Assembly (NCBI GenBank): GCA_003254925.1
Contig: QANZ01015953.1
Span: forward strand, 1,498 to 65,497
DNA: 64,000 nt
DNA from: Chamaecrista fasciculata
Lineage: Eukaryota > Streptophyta > Magnoliopsida > Fabales > Fabaceae
Direction: 5' to 3'
The number at the start of each line of letters is the position of its first letter. Position 1 is the stretch's first letter. Position numbers and translations under genes: made by a program. This document shows, piece by piece, positions 1-12,427 of this stretch. The notes under the pieces are model-generated. The model was not told where the DNA came from. It saw only the letters and a list, made by a program, of their open reading frames with translations, and did no database searches.

Positions 1-549
1 TCCTAATTGGATTAGGATTCCCTAAAACTAGGAATGAGAACACTATAAATAGGGCTCTAGGCGCCTAACTCAAAGACAATTCACAACACATATCAATTCT
101 TGGTCAGACCAAGAATTTCGCCTAGAGTACCTATTGAGAGTGAAAAATCGCCTAGTCCTAATATTGTGAGAGTGAGTCGAAATTCTTGAAAGAGAATTGG
201 ACCTGCACCTGATAATATTAGTACTCCCCAATCAATCTTGATAATCAAGAACACTTCTTGATTATTCAAGAATCATAGATAGAGTTCTCATATTCACTTG
301 GGAAGAAGTGAAGGAGGCTAGCACCTAGGCATCTGCCAAACTGCTCGTGTGGATCACCGGTAGAGGAAGGACACTCAGTGGACTTCTCAAATTCGCGAAC
401 ACGATAAGTCACCGATTGATACTAGGTAAACATCTTTTCTTATCTGGTATAAACATAGTTAGTGGATCCTGGAAGGAATCACAGAGTTAGCTTTTAGTTT
501 TATCAAGTTTTTTTTTTTTCCGTTGCACTCCCTCTGTGATTTCCCAACA
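1..549 (+). mobile_element. 3' part of a long copia-type LTR, cut by window edge
   Basis: The segment ends in the LTR terminus TTTCCCAACA at 540-549. It shares the downstream-of-TATA block with the other long LTRs in the window: 'gaaggaggctagcacctagg', then 'ctgctcgtgtggatcaccgg', then 'gtggatcctggaagg'. A TATA-like sequence (tataaata) lies at about 44-51. The same terminal block recurs on the + strand at 39390-39652 and inverted at 51279-51545, and a diverged version at 8340-8605. The 5' end lies outside the window, so I cannot tell whether this is a solo LTR or part of a full element. No primer-binding site follows it. Confidence 0.8.
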
Positions 550-655
550 CAATTCTCAAATCACGAAACCAATCAAGGAAGTTCGTCCCATTTATTATCC
601 TTCTCAATGATAGATCGCAGTGATAACGCTGAACTTATATTGTTTGTCATGATTC
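550..655. other. short spacer between two oppositely oriented LTRs
   Basis: About 105 bases separate the end of the + strand LTR from the start of the - strand LTR. I see no primer-binding site, polypurine tract or coding signal in it. It is probably the remnant of the host sequence into which both inserted. Confidence 0.4.
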
Positions 656-2757
656 TGTTGGGAATCCTAGGCGCCAAAACGCAGCGGAACAGAAAAATAA
701 AATAAAATAAAGCTCTTAGTCCTAGAATTCCCGAACGGATCCGCTAGCAGAATTTAAAACTTTTAGATAGTGGTATACCTCACGAGTTTCAATCGGTTGG
801 TTGTACAAGGCGTGTGCCAGGAGTCCACTCTCAGCGTTCTCCCTCTGTCGGTGATCCACACGAACAGTTTCTCGGGCACCAAGGTGCTAGCCTTCCGTTC
901 TTTTCTCCAAAAGAACCTGGGACCAATCTAAAGTGTTTGAATTCAAGAACTCCTTCTTGAATCCAAAAGAGGTATAAGTGGCGCAAACTGAGAAGAAAAC
1001 CCCACAAGAACTCCTTCTTGTTTTTCCTTCTCTCACAACCCTAATTTTGGTGGTGCAAATCGAATTCCCTAACACCTTAGGAAAAATCGATTTTTCCTCT
1101 CTCAACTCTTGGGAGCCAAAATTTTCTCTCACTTGGAAGAGCTAGGGTTGAAGGTGGCAATTTTTCTTCTCTCTCTACAAGGAGGATGAAAAATGCACAA
1201 ATGAATTGTTTGTTACCCTAGGCGCCTTGCACCTTAGGTTTATAATTATATTTAGGGCATTTTTATAATTCTAAAATCATGAGATTACAATAATATCATG
1301 ACTTCATGAATTGAATTTCTAATTAAAATATTACCTTAATATTTTAATTCAAATTCAAATTGCAATCTTGGAGAATCAAATGAGAGATCAAATCTCCCCT
1401 TGGGACCCACCAAGATGGCGCCAAGCTCCTCTAAATATCCTTTGGAATTTTATAAATCAAAAACATTCCTAACTCTTAGGAAGTCATGATTTCCCAAAGA
1501 TTTTGAGTTAAGATATTCCCTAATATCTATGATTCAAATCTTTTGATATCTATATCAAATCTTTTGAATTCAAACTCATGATTTAAATTAATAAAACAAT
1601 TTTATTAATCTAAAATCCATCTCATGAGGCGCCACCCTCATACTAATATTAGAGAATTTTATAAATCAATAATCTCCTAACTTTTAGGAATCTTATCTGA
1701 TTTATTTTCCCTAATATTATAATTGTAAATAATTAATCCCTATTAACTATTTAACAATTACTATATTTAAACTTGTCTCACAAATTTAAATATTTCACAA
1801 CTGTAGATTATTTAAGACAAGACTTAATGTCCTAGACATTTTGCTATGTCTTAAATTGTGCCACCGGAGTGACCCACGAATTAACCCTAATTCGTGTCCC
1901 TTTAAGCGGTGTCCTGATCCTGCTCATGTGTGACCCAGCAGGCCCCACGTGAAGTTGGCAGCAAGCCATCTCTATGACCTACAAGTCGTGAGCGGACTCT
2001 AGCAAGCCATCACGACTACCCAAAACACGTGAGTTATCGTTTTTACCAAAACCGACTTAACCTTAGTACCACCTTGTCACAGACCCTATTGTCACACGAT
2101 ATCTTGGTCATGGATTAGGCACAGGAAAGTCATCCATAATCCAAACCACAACTTTCTCGATCTCCTGAGTTAGTCCCATTTTCCAGCCTGGCCACGCATT
2201 TCCTAGACAGGCTCATCGAGGGCGCCAGTTAGATATCTCTCATGTTAATGAGGGACAAAATCCCATTTTAGCCAATCCACATTCCTCAGCACGGCAATCA
2301 ACCAAACCCGTACCTAGCCCTTATGGCTACCCTACTACGGGCAACGTTAGACTAGGCCAAAGTCTGACAACTGCAACGCCGGAATAATGATGACCTCAGG
2401 TCTAAGGCGTCATGACAAGCGTATAGGAGAGGCAAGCTGATGACTTAACCCATGCAGGACTCTCCGGGTCAGTCCAGCAACTTGTAACCCATTACATAAT
2501 TGCACCATGACTCTCGTTCCAGCATCTAGTGCATGTATCTCAATACACCGAGGTCATGCTGGTCTTAGTTCATTTCAAGTTCCCACCTGAATGAGCGACC
2601 AGGGACAGTTTAGATTAATTATCACATAATTAATCAGGGACTGTTATCATAGTAAACATGCTAATAATATGATAACCATTAATTTATCTCCATAAATTAA
2701 TCAATATGTTCAAAACATATTTATAAAATGATTGGCCATAGGGCACAATCTCCAACA
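656..2757 (-). mobile_element. Long LTR (3' LTR of an antisense copia element)
   Basis: The 2.1-kb block opens with TGTTGGGAATCC and closes with ATCTCCAACA on the + strand, giving TG...CA ends and matching inverted TGTTGG/CCAACA termini. Read on the - strand, the sequence just before it (2758-2772) is a purine-rich tract (gtgggagtc), as expected for a polypurine tract next to a 3' LTR. The same conserved blocks occur in the LTRs at 2906-5233, 6297-8605 and 37427-39652. The internal sequence continues to the right, so this is the 3' LTR of the broken element whose pol lies at 5239-9960. Confidence 0.8.
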
Positions 2758-2905
2758 GACTCCCACTTGCACTAGGTACAATCATTAATCAAACTGTTCC
2801 TACACTAGGAACATCGATTAATGTGTCTAATCCCCATTTGACATTACATGACACTCATGTAAGACCTGTGCTAGGGGTCTCGCAAGAGGATTGGCAACAT
2901 AATCC
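2758..2905 (-). mobile_element. copia internal 3' non-coding segment
   Basis: This is the stretch between pol and the 3' LTR of the antisense copia element. It holds the polypurine tract at its left end. It is separated from the rest of the internal region by the solo LTR at 2906-5233: sequence up to 2905 resumes at 5239 after a 5-bp target duplication. I see no open reading frame. Confidence 0.6.
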
Positions 2906-5233
2906 TGTTGGGGAATTCTGGGGCGCCTAAACGCAGCGGAAGCAAAAACATAAAAAAAAAAAAAAAAAACTTTAAACATAAAACGCGCAAGGGCCTAGAA
3001 TTCCCGAACGGATCCGCTAGTTGAATTTAAAACTTTTAGATAGTGGTATACCTCACGAGTTTCAATCGGTTTAGTTGAACGAGGCGTATCCTAGAAGTCC
3101 ATGTGACGCGTCCTTCCTCCGCCGGTAATCCAAACGAACAGTTTTGGAGATGCCTAGGTGCTAGCTTCCTTCACTTCTCCAAGTGAATCCGGAACCTTTA
3201 TCTACGGTGTTCTTTAATTCAAGAACTCTTCTTGAATTCTCCAAGAACTATATGGCGCCTTGATCAAGAATCCAATTCTTGATCCCACACAACCTTGTCA
3301 CACAAAACTAAACTTTTTAGAGTTGTGCGCCACTTTCTCTCTCTAGAAACCAAGGTTGCGATTTTCTCTCTCTTTTCACTAAGAGCAAAATCGAATTTTC
3401 TCTTGAGAAGAACTAGGCTAAAGTCGATTTTCTAAGTGTGCATGAGGCTCTCACCTTTTTGTGATCTCTTTTTTTTTTTGAAAGTCGACTTATGGCTTCC
3501 TTTTACAGGGTTTGGGGACTTTGATAATTATAATTAGGGAATCCCTAAAATATATAATTATCAAATCATAAGTTTATGATACCTCTATATCACAATTTTA
3601 TGACTTGAATTCCAATTTAAAATATTACCATAATATTTAAATTGGATTCAAATTGCAATCTTGGAGAATCAATTTGGAAGATCAAATCTTCCAAGATCTT
3701 CCAACCCCATGCGCCTCTCCCCTTATCTTTTTGTTGGATTTTAATAAACTAAAATAACTAACCTAACTCTTAGGAAGTTATAACTAACTTGTTATTTTCC
3801 AACAATATTGATTTAAAGAATTACCTTAATATCTTTAAGTCAATCTTTTTGAATCTTGAATTCTAGTTTATTGAATTAAAATATTACACTAATATTTTAA
3901 ATCCAACTGGACCTAGAATTCGACTTTCCCTATAGATATTGAATTAAAATATTACCTTAATATTTTTAATTCAATCATTTGAAATCTAGATCAAATCTTT
4001 TGAATTTCAAATTTCAAGCCATGATTTTAATTAATAAAACATTTTTATTAATTAAATCCTTTGTTTATATGAGGTGTCAACCTCCTCCTATTTATTCCAA
4101 TATTAGTGAATTTAATAAATCAATAATTTCCTAACTCTTAGGAACATTATCCAATTTATAATTCTCTAATATTATAAATAGGAATATAATTGTAAATAGA
4201 CTAATCCAATTATCTATTTAACAATCATCATATATATATTTAAATTCGTCTCACAAATCTAAATATTATATCTGTAGATAATTATTTAAGACAAGACTTC
4301 ATGTCCCAATACAATCAATTATGTCTTAAACGGTGTCACAAATGTGACCCACGAATTAGTCCTAATTCGTGTCCCAGCTTGGCATCAGGTTCCTGCTCGT
4401 GTGTGACCCAGCAGGCCCCACGTGAAGTTGGCAGTAAGTAATCTCCATGACTCACAAGTCGAGAGCGGACTCTAGCAAGCCATCACGACTACCCAAAACA
4501 CGTGAGTTATCGTCTAACCCCAAAACGACTTAACCTTAGTACCATCTTGTCTAGATCCCTTTTTGTACTACGATATTTTGGTCATGGATTAGGCATGGGA
4601 AAGTCATCCAAAATCCAAACCTCAACTTTCTCGATCTCCTGAGTAAGTCCCAAAATTCAGTGTGGACACACATTCCCTTGGACAGACTCGTCGAGGGGCC
4701 CAGTTAAATATCTCCCATCTCTATGAGGGACAAAATTCCATCTAGGTCAACCACATTCCTCAGCACGGCAATCAACCAAACCCGTACTCAGCCCTTATGG
4801 CTACCCTGTTACGAGAAACGTTAGACTAAGCCAAAGTTTGACAACTGCAACGCCGGAATAGTCAAGACCTCAGGTCTAAGGGCATCATGACAGATGTACA
4901 GGAGAGACCAGCTAATGACTGAAACCCATGCAGAACTCTCCGGGTCGGTCCAGCAAATTGTAACTCCTTACATAATTGCACCATGACTCTCGTCCCAGCA
5001 TCTAGTGCATGCATCTCTATGCACCGAGGTCAGGCTGGTCTTGGTTCAATTCAAGTTCCCACCTGAATGAGAGACAAGGGACAATTTAGATTAATTATCT
5101 CATAATTAATCACGGACTGTTATCATAGTAAACATTATAATAATATGATAACCATTAATTTATCTCCATAAATTAACTGATATGTTCCAAACATATCTCT
5201 AAGATGATTGGCCCTAGGGCACAATCTCCATCA
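2906..5233 (-). mobile_element. Solo LTR nested in the copia element
   Basis: On the + strand it begins TGTTGGGGAATTC and ends ATCTCCATCA (one change from the CCAACA terminus of its relatives). It is flanked by an exact 5-bp target site duplication AATCC at 2901-2905 and 5234-5238. No internal retrotransposon sequence or second LTR accompanies it, so it is a solo LTR left after LTR-LTR recombination. It splits the 3' non-coding segment of the host copia element from its RNase H end. Confidence 0.85.
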
Positions 5234-5238
5234 AATCC

Positions 5239-6296
5239 TCGACTGCTACTTTACATATCTTGATATCACCACCTCTAGGTGATCATGTATGAGTGTATAT
5301 ATATATCACTGTCAGAACATCAGTGGGGATCCAATCCCTTTTGGTGTCTTCCTGTCTCCACAGAGTGACCACCAATCACACCTCAGACACTAGTTTTACG
5401 GTCTGCGTCTCCACGCGAGCAACCCTTTGTTGTAGAATCAGCAATCGTGCTCTACTTGGAACCTTTCCAACTCACGATGCCACCGTTCAGGAGAAACACG
5501 TATCCATACTGCGATTTATCTTGGTAGGTTTGGAAAACGGGTACCTGTGTAACCAATTACACATCAGTTCCACCATAAACCAAGAATTCATCCTTAGTTC
5601 TTCCTAAGTACTCAAGGATGCTTATGACAGCGGTCCAATGATCCTTACCAGGGTCTTGTTGGAACCAGCTTGTCACGCTCAGGGCAAACGACACATCGGG
5701 TTGAGTACACAGCATGATGGATCCTATTTCCGAAGCATAAGGGATGCCACTCATGCGCCTTCGCTTAACAAGTGTCTTGGGACACTGTTTCTTGCTCAGG
5801 GTCAATCCTTGATTCATCGGTATGAATCCCTTCTTGGAATCTTGCATACTAAACCCCTTCAGTACCTCATCCAAGTATGTACTCTGACTCAATCCAAGAA
5901 GCCTACAAGATCTATCTCTATAGATCTCAATGCATAGAATATAGGCAGCTTCTCCTAAGTCCTTCATTGAAAAAGATTTTCACAACCGCGATTCACAATC
6001 TTTAAGGTTGGAACATTATTTCCAATGAGCAATATGTCATTGACATATAGCACCAAGAACACAATTGTGCTCCCACTAACCTTCTTGTAAACACAAGGCT
6101 TGTCTGCGTTTTGTAAGAAGCCAAACTCTTTGACTACCCCATTAAAACGATGATTCCAACTTCGTGATGCTCGCTTCAATCCACAAATGGATTTCTGAAG
6201 CTTGCATACCTTTCCTGGTTCCTCTGGACATACAAACCCCTCAGGTTGTGTCACGTACACATCCTAGGGCAGCCTTCCATTAAGGAATGCTGTTTT
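5239..6296 (-). pseudogene. copia pol fragment: reverse transcriptase C-terminal half and RNase H
   Basis: On the - strand, two open stretches (6260-5964 and 5967-5557) read as the Ty1-copia reverse transcriptase palm and connection. Recognisable are the 'SICGLKRASRSWN' block, then the catalytic region, then 'MKDLGEAAYILCIEIYRDR', then a QPDVSFALS block leading to the RNase H domain. The catalytic motif, normally YVDD, reads YVND here, so one catalytic aspartate is lost. Stops break the RNase H part below 5557. The N-terminal part of the same enzyme is displaced to 8611 onwards by the solo LTR at 6297-8605. This copy cannot make an active polymerase. Confidence 0.85.
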
Positions 6297-8605
6297 TGGT
6301 GGAGATTGTGCCCTAGGGCCAATCATCTTATAGATATGTTTGGAACATATCAATTAATTTATGGAGATAAATTAATGGTTATCATATTATTAGCATGTTT
6401 ACTATGATAACAGTCCGTGATTAATTATGAGATAGTTAATCTAAATTGTCCTTGGTCGCTCATTCAAGTGGGAACTCGAACTGAACTAAGACCAGCCTGA
6501 CCTCAGTGCATAGGGATGCATGCACTAGATGCAGGGATGAGAGTCATGGTGCAATTATGTAAGGAGTTACAAATTGCTGGACCGACCCGGAGAGTTCTGC
6601 ATGGGTTTCAGTCATTAGCTGGTCTCTCCTGTACACCTGTCACGATGCCCTTAGACCTGAGGTATTGATTATTCCGGCGTTGTAGTTGTCAAACTTTGGC
6701 TTAGTCTAACGTTGCTCGTAACAGGGCAGCCATAAGGGCTGGGTACGGGTTTGGTTGATTGTCGTGCTGATGAATGTGGTTGACCTAGATGGAATTTTGT
6801 CCCTCATAAAGATGGGAGATATTTAACTGGGCCCCTCGATGAGTCTATCCAAGGAATGTGTGTCCACACTAGTAATTGGGACTTACTCAGGGAATCGAGA
6901 AAGTTGAGGTTTGGATTTTGGATGACTTTCCCATGCCTAATCCATGACCAAAATATCGTAGGACAAAAAGGGATCAAGACAAAGTGGTTCTAAGGTTAAG
7001 TCGTTTTGGGGTTAGACGATAACTCAAGTGTTTTGGGTAGTCGTGATGGCTTGCTAGAGTCCGCTCTCGACTTGTGAGTCATGGAGATGACTTACTGCCA
7101 ACTTCACGTGGGGCCTGCTGGGTCACACACGAGCAGGAACCAGATGCCAAGCTGGGACACGAATTAGGACTAATTCGTGGGTCACATTTGTGACACCGTT
7201 TAGGACATAATTGATTGTATTGGGACATGAAGTCTTGCCTTAAATAAATATCTACAGATATAATATTTAGATTTGTGAGACAAATTTAAATATATATATA
7301 TATATATATGATAATTGTTAAATAGATAATTGGATTAGTCTATTTACAATTATATGCCTATTTATAATATTAGGGAATTATAAATTGGATAATGTTCCTA
7401 AGAGTTAGGAAATTATTAATTTATTAAATTCACTAATATTAGGATAAATAGGAGGAGTTTGGCGCCTCATATATACAAAAGGGATTTAATTAATAAAAAT
7501 GTTTTATTAATTAAAATCATGGCTTGAATTTGAAATTCAAAAGATTTGATCTAGATTTCAAATGATTGAATTAAATATATTAAGGTAATATTTTAATTCA
7601 ATAATTATAGGGAAAGTCGAATTCTAGGTCTAATTAGATTAAAGATATTAGTGTAATATTTTAATTCAATAAACTAGAATTCAAGATTCAAAAAGATTGA
7701 GTTAAAGATATTAACGTAATTCTTTAAATCAATATTGTTGGAAAATAACAAATTAGTTATAACTTCCTAAGAGTTAGGTTAGTTATTTTAATTTATTAAA
7801 TTCCAACAAAAGTTGGCATGGGGATGGCGCATGGGCTTGGAAGATCTTGGAAGATTTGATCTTCCAAATTGATTCTCCAAGATTGCATTTTGAATCCAAT
7901 TTAAATATTATGGTAATATTTTAAATTGGAATTCAAGTCATAAAATTGTGATATGGAGATATCATAATTTTATAATTTGATAATCCTATAATTTAGGGAT
8001 TCCCTAATTATAATTATCAAAGTCCCCAAACCCTATAAAAGGAAGCCATAAGTCGACTAAGAGAGAGAGCCCATGCATACTTAGAAAAATCGACTTTAGC
8101 CTAGTTCTTCTCAAGAGAGAAAAAATTCGATTTTTGCTCTAGGTGAGGAGAGACAAAATCGCAACCCTAGTTTCCTAGAGAGAGAAAGTGGCGCACATCT
8201 CTAAAGGAGTTTAGAGTTTGTGTGACAAGGTTGTGTGGGATCAAGAATTGGATTCTTGATCAAGGCGCCATATTGTTCTTAGAGAATTCAAGAAGAGTTC
8301 TTGAATTAAAGAACACCGTAGATAAGGGTCTCGGATTCACTTGGAGAAGTGAAGGAGGCTAGCACCTAGGCATCTCCAAAACTGTTCGTGTGGATTACCG
8401 GAGGAGGAAGGACGCGTCACGTGGACTTCTAGGATACGCCCCGTACAACTAAACCGATTGAAACTCGTGAGGTATACCACTATCTAAAAGTTTTAAATTC
8501 AGCTAGCAGATCCGTTCGGGAATTCTAGGCCCTTGCGCGATTTATGTTTAAGGTTTTTTTATATTTTGCTTCCGCTGCGTTTAGGTGCCCCTGAATTCCC
8601 CAACA
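6297..8605 (+). mobile_element. Solo LTR inserted in the reverse transcriptase of the copia element
   Basis: The block starts TGGTGGAGATTGTG and ends GAATTCCCCAACA. It is flanked by an exact 5-bp target duplication GTTTT at 6292-6296 and 8606-8610. It carries a good TATA box (tataaaagg near 8034), followed by the same leader blocks as the other long LTRs. It is an inverted relative of 2906-5233: long tracts of the two match in opposite orientation. The interrupted pol reading frame resumes on the far side after one copy of the duplication, which confirms the insertion. Confidence 0.9.
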
Positions 8606-8610
8606 GTTTT

Positions 8611-9960
8611 GACATCCATTTGCCATATCTCATAGTCATAATATGCGGCTATGGCAAGGAGGATCCTAATGGTCTTGGCCATCGCAACAGGCGAATACGT
8701 TTCATCATAGTCACTACCATGACGTTGTGTAAATCCCTTTGCAACTAGTCTTGCCTTGAAGACATTGACGTTGCCATCCATGTCGTTTTTTCTCCTTGAA
8801 AAACCACTTGCACCCTACGGCTTTTACCCCTTCAGGTGCATCAACCAAGGTCCATACCTTGTTGTTATACATGGACTGCATCTCAGCCTTCATGGCTTCA
8901 ACCCATTTCTCAGAGTTGGGATCTACGTTGGCCTCTTGATAAGTGGTGGGCTCACCATGCTCCGTGAGCAACACACCCTGTTTTCAGTCACGAGAAATCC
9001 ATATCTCTCTGGTTGAAAACGTGTCCTATCAGACCTTCGTGGTCCTTGTGTTATTGGAGGAGCTTCCACAACACCTTGTGGTCCTTCTCCAGTTTCCGTC
9101 TGCGCCTCTAATGCGTCTTGTGGAACTTGAACTTCTTCAAGCTCTATCGTACTCCCACTGTTTCTTTTGGAAACTAGATCCTTCTCTAAGAAGAATCCAC
9201 TTCTGACTACAAACACTTTGTTGTCAGTTGGGCAGTAGACATAATACCCCCTCGTTTCCTTGGGGTATCCTACAAGCACTTGAGAGATTTGGCGGATAGT
9301 TTATCGTTAGCTTGTTGCTTAACGTAAACTTTATATCCCCAAATTTTGAGATAAGACACTATGGGACTCTTCCCACTACATATATCATATGGTGTCTTCT
9401 CAATTGCCTTAGACGGAACACGGTTAAGTGTGAACGCGGCAGCTTCTAAAGCATATCCTCAAAAGGATGGCGGAAGATCAGTTTGACTCATCATAGATCG
9501 AACCATATCAAATAGAGTTCGATTCCTCCTCTCAGAAACACCATCCCACTATGGGGTTTCAGAAGGGGTAAGTCGTGAGACCATCTCACAGCTTCTAAGA
9601 TGATCAACAAATTCTTGACTCAAATACTCGTCTTCTCGATCGGATCGAAGGACTTTGATTTTCTTGTCAAGTTAGTTAGTTCTCTACTTCACTTTGAAAT
9701 CTCTATTTCAAAAGACTCCGACTTATGCTTTAATAGGTAGCCGTAGTCAAACCTATTGAAGCAGTTAGTAAGAGTAACCACCTTTAGCTTGGGTACTCAT
9801 GGGTCCACATACATCACTATGTATGATCCCAATAAGTTCAATGCCCTCTCACTGTGGCCAGTGAAAGGCGCCTTTGTCATTTTTCCAAGTAAACAAGATT
9901 CGCAAGCATCATATGATTCAAAATCAAATGAGCTTAGATCTATAAAAATGTGACATTATC
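8611..9960 (-). pseudogene. copia pol fragment: integrase to reverse transcriptase N-terminal half
   Basis: Read right to left, the - strand gives a GAG-pre-integrase zinc-finger remnant with CESCLLGKMTKAPF near 9880-9920. Integrase core blocks follow, including WDGVSERRNRTLFDMVRSMM near 9490-9550. After these come the integrase tail (LVGYPKETRGYYVYCP, 9279-9230), an acidic linker, and the start of reverse transcriptase (WVEAMKAEMQSM; later FKARLVAKGFTQ). There is a frame change near 8785 and scattered stops in the integrase. Gag and protease are absent: recognisable pol stops near 9960. The right-hand neighbour is the LTR of a different family, so the 5' half was lost or replaced. Confidence 0.85.
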
Positions 9961-10221
9961 TGTTCATCACATATCCATAAATTGATAAAATTATCAATTT
10001 ATCATAATCAAATCAAAGATGATATGACTTCGGGCCATATCTTATATAACCTTCACCTTTTCAAGGTGACAATAAATTTAAATTTAAAATAGATCATGAA
10101 CGTGTTTAAATATAAATAATTCAAAAGTATGAATAATACTTTCATACCTTCAATCCATGATGAGAAGAAATGTTAAAATTACCTTGCTCTTCTAATTCGG
10201 TAGAGACTCGTGCTGATAACG
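9961..10221 (-). mobile_element. Leader of a second LTR element with primer-binding site
   Basis: Immediately inside the LTR at 10222-10622, the - strand reads cgttatcagcacgag (10207-10221), a typical primer-binding-site sequence following the CA end of an LTR. About 240 bases of AT-rich leader follow with no clear gag. It then abuts the integrase remnant near 9960. I cannot decide whether this leader belongs to the same element as that integrase after an internal deletion, or to a second element. Confidence 0.5.
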
Positions 10222-10622
10222 TGTTGTAAACCAAATAGAAAATGTGAAGAAGTTAAATAAAGAGAGAAAAAAGATACAGAAATTAGTCCTAAAAAAGGCT
10301 TAGTTCTTCAGGAACTATCCTATATATATGCCATTGATGTAGCTCTTCAAGAGCTTATCCTCATATCATATTATTATGTTTATTCACACTCCCAATTCAA
10401 TAGAAGGAAGCCCCTTTATATAGGACTTTTGACATAATGGAAGATTGGTAGGTTACAAGCTATTAAGGACACCATAATGCACCTCCAAACACACTAATAA
10501 GCTTTGATGGAGATATTACAAAAGGACTAAATTGATGGAGCCATGATGTGGTTGTAGGGATGTTACACGAAGGGCAAAAGACTCATGGATGTGGTAATCC
10601 ACATAGTACATTATTTACAACA
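10222..10622 (-). mobile_element. 401-bp LTR (5' LTR of a - strand element)
   Basis: The ends are TGTTGTAAA (10222) and TTTACAACA (10622), a perfect 9-base inverted pair. On the - strand a TATA box (tatataaagg, around 10412-10424) sits inside it, and the primer-binding site follows its end directly. It is unrelated in sequence to the 2.1-2.3-kb LTRs to its left. No matching second LTR is found in the window. Confidence 0.7.
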
Positions 10623-10639
10623 ATATTATCTTTTTTTTT

Positions 10640-10785
10640 TAACAGAAAAATAGATGGAAATTGTTAGAGGGACCAAACTTTGTCAAATTTTGCATAACTA
10701 GGGGACCAATATGGAACGAAAAATAACTAGAGGACCAATTTGGAACACTGAGCATAACTGGGGGACCAAAATAAGACTTTGGCCT
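10640..10785. repeat. half of a 'gaccaaaat' foldback repeat
   Basis: Three phrases of the type 'ggggaccaa..t.tgga' follow one another and end in 'aagactttggcctaa'. This is one arm of the foldback family seen complete at 22029-22472. The second arm is missing. Confidence 0.45.
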
Positions 10786-10789
10786 AATT

Positions 10790-11309
10790 ATTATTATCAC
10801 TTTTATTATTACACACAATTTGAGGTTTAATGTTGGTTTGTCTTTCTACTTCTTATTTTAAATTTGTAAAATTTTTAAAAAATATAAATCATAAAATTAT
10901 ATTAAAAAATGTTAACAAACTAATTATCTATCCTTGGTTTTGAACTTACAAAACCGACTATCTTTTATCATTTTCTAAGTTGTCTATTAAAATAATATCT
11001 GATATTTTTTAGAAAAGTTAAAAAAAAAATTATTATTTGTATTTTATTTATTATATTAATAAAATAATATCTATATATTATCATTATCATCATCATTTGA
11101 TCACTGATTAAATGGGAGGAGGACAGCCAGAGAAGAACCAACGAAAGCAACAAAGAGTGTCGCTGCCAACTCCAACTCATTGTCGTTTGCTGAAACTTCT
11201 TGATAATGAAAAATCAACAACTTCTTGCACGCTTAGTCCAAACTGGAATTATGAGTCACTTGAAAGTTGAAACCATATTGCAGAGTAATTTTCAGATATT
11301 ATATTTGAA
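10790..11309. other. AT-rich stretch with no recognisable gene
   Basis: This AT-rich sequence has several poly-A/T runs. The short open frames here have no recognisable protein motif. I see no repeat arm or conserved element in it. Confidence 0.5.
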
Positions 11310-11740
11310 AAAAGGCCAATATTTTTTTTCCATAACTTTTATTCAGGTCTCAATTTGATCTCATAACTTTTTTTGTGTTGCACTGTTAGTCCCATATTTT
11401 TTTTGTTCAAATTGCATATTTAATTGGTCTCTATTACACTTTTACTCTTATATTTTTGGGTCAGGATGCAGTATTCTCATATATTTTGATCAGGTTGTAA
11501 AATTGGTCTCAAATCGTCAAGTGCAGAACCTCATATCTTTGGGTTACGTGTGACTGATCATGAAACATTTTGTAAAGATATGAAATCAATTTTGCAACTT
11601 AATCAAAAGATATGAGACTAAAAGTGATACGAGACTAAATTTATAACGTAGCAAAAAATATAAGACCAAAAGTGCAACAAAAAATATTATAAGACTAAAT
11701 TAATACCTGAACAAAAATTATAAGAGCAAAGTACACTTTG
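11310..11740. repeat. Foldback repeat, family A
   Basis: The left arm reads 'ccaat...aactttt attcaggtctcaatttg' and the right arm returns its reverse complement ('caaaaattataagagcaaag'). Phrases such as 'ggtctcatatcttt' and 'aaagatatgagacca' alternate in the two halves. Related copies lie at 14474-14868, 22837-23184, 25573-25950, 27955-28264 and 33637-34066. There is no coding capacity; it resembles a non-autonomous MITE. Confidence 0.6.
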
Positions 11741-11930
11741 CAGCCATATTATCAAAGGCACTTCTAGATTACATGGTCATCACGCTGCTGAAGATTGAAG
11801 AACAACTTTCTAAAACAGAGACTAAATGATCTCAGAAATCAACGCACAAGCCATCAATATTGACTTTACTGTCCCACTTATACATTGCTGGTCTTCCCGA
11901 CTTGACTTGGTACTCATATATATATATATA

Positions 11931-12427
11931 GGCTAAAATTTCAAATTGGTCTCTAATGTATGAGATAGATTTCAAATTGATCTGAGTATTTTATTTATTT
12001 CAGATTAATCATAAATGTTTTCATAACTTTTTTAAATTGTCACAAAAATAATGAATGTGATCCTATCTATCTTGTTTTAAGTTTAAATGCGACTAGTTTA
12101 GTATTATGAATTGATTTTGACGAGTATTTTCTCTATACAATTAGACTATCAACAAACAAGATCAAATCAGGTCCTAAAAATAAGTCGTTCGTTTTACGAT
12201 CAAACAAGCAAAGTTGGTCATATCACTAAATTTGAAACTATCTACTAACACTTTTTAAATTATTTCTTTATCTAATTGAGACTATCAGCAAAGGAGGTTA
12301 AATCGCATTCTGAAAATATATTTAAGACCCATTTGAAAAATTATAGAAGTATATAAAATCGAAAATGTAATATTTAAAACCAATTTAAAATCTACCCTAT
12401 ACATTGAATATCAATTTGAAGTTTTCA
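11931..12427. repeat. Foldback repeat, family E, next to the proposed promoter
   Basis: The left arm starts 'ggctaaaatttcaaattggtc' and the right arm ends 'caatttgaagttttcac', its approximate complement. The middle includes 'gacggagtcaaatc'-like tracts shared with 26479-26983 in intron 10. Partial copies occur at about 18606-18690 and 49270-49335. It ends only a few bases before the TATA-like run proposed for the cyclase gene. Confidence 0.55.

Noticed and set aside
8533..9206. + strand frames at 8533-9206 and 5293-5937
   Set aside because: They are complementary-strand shadows of the antisense copia pol remnants.
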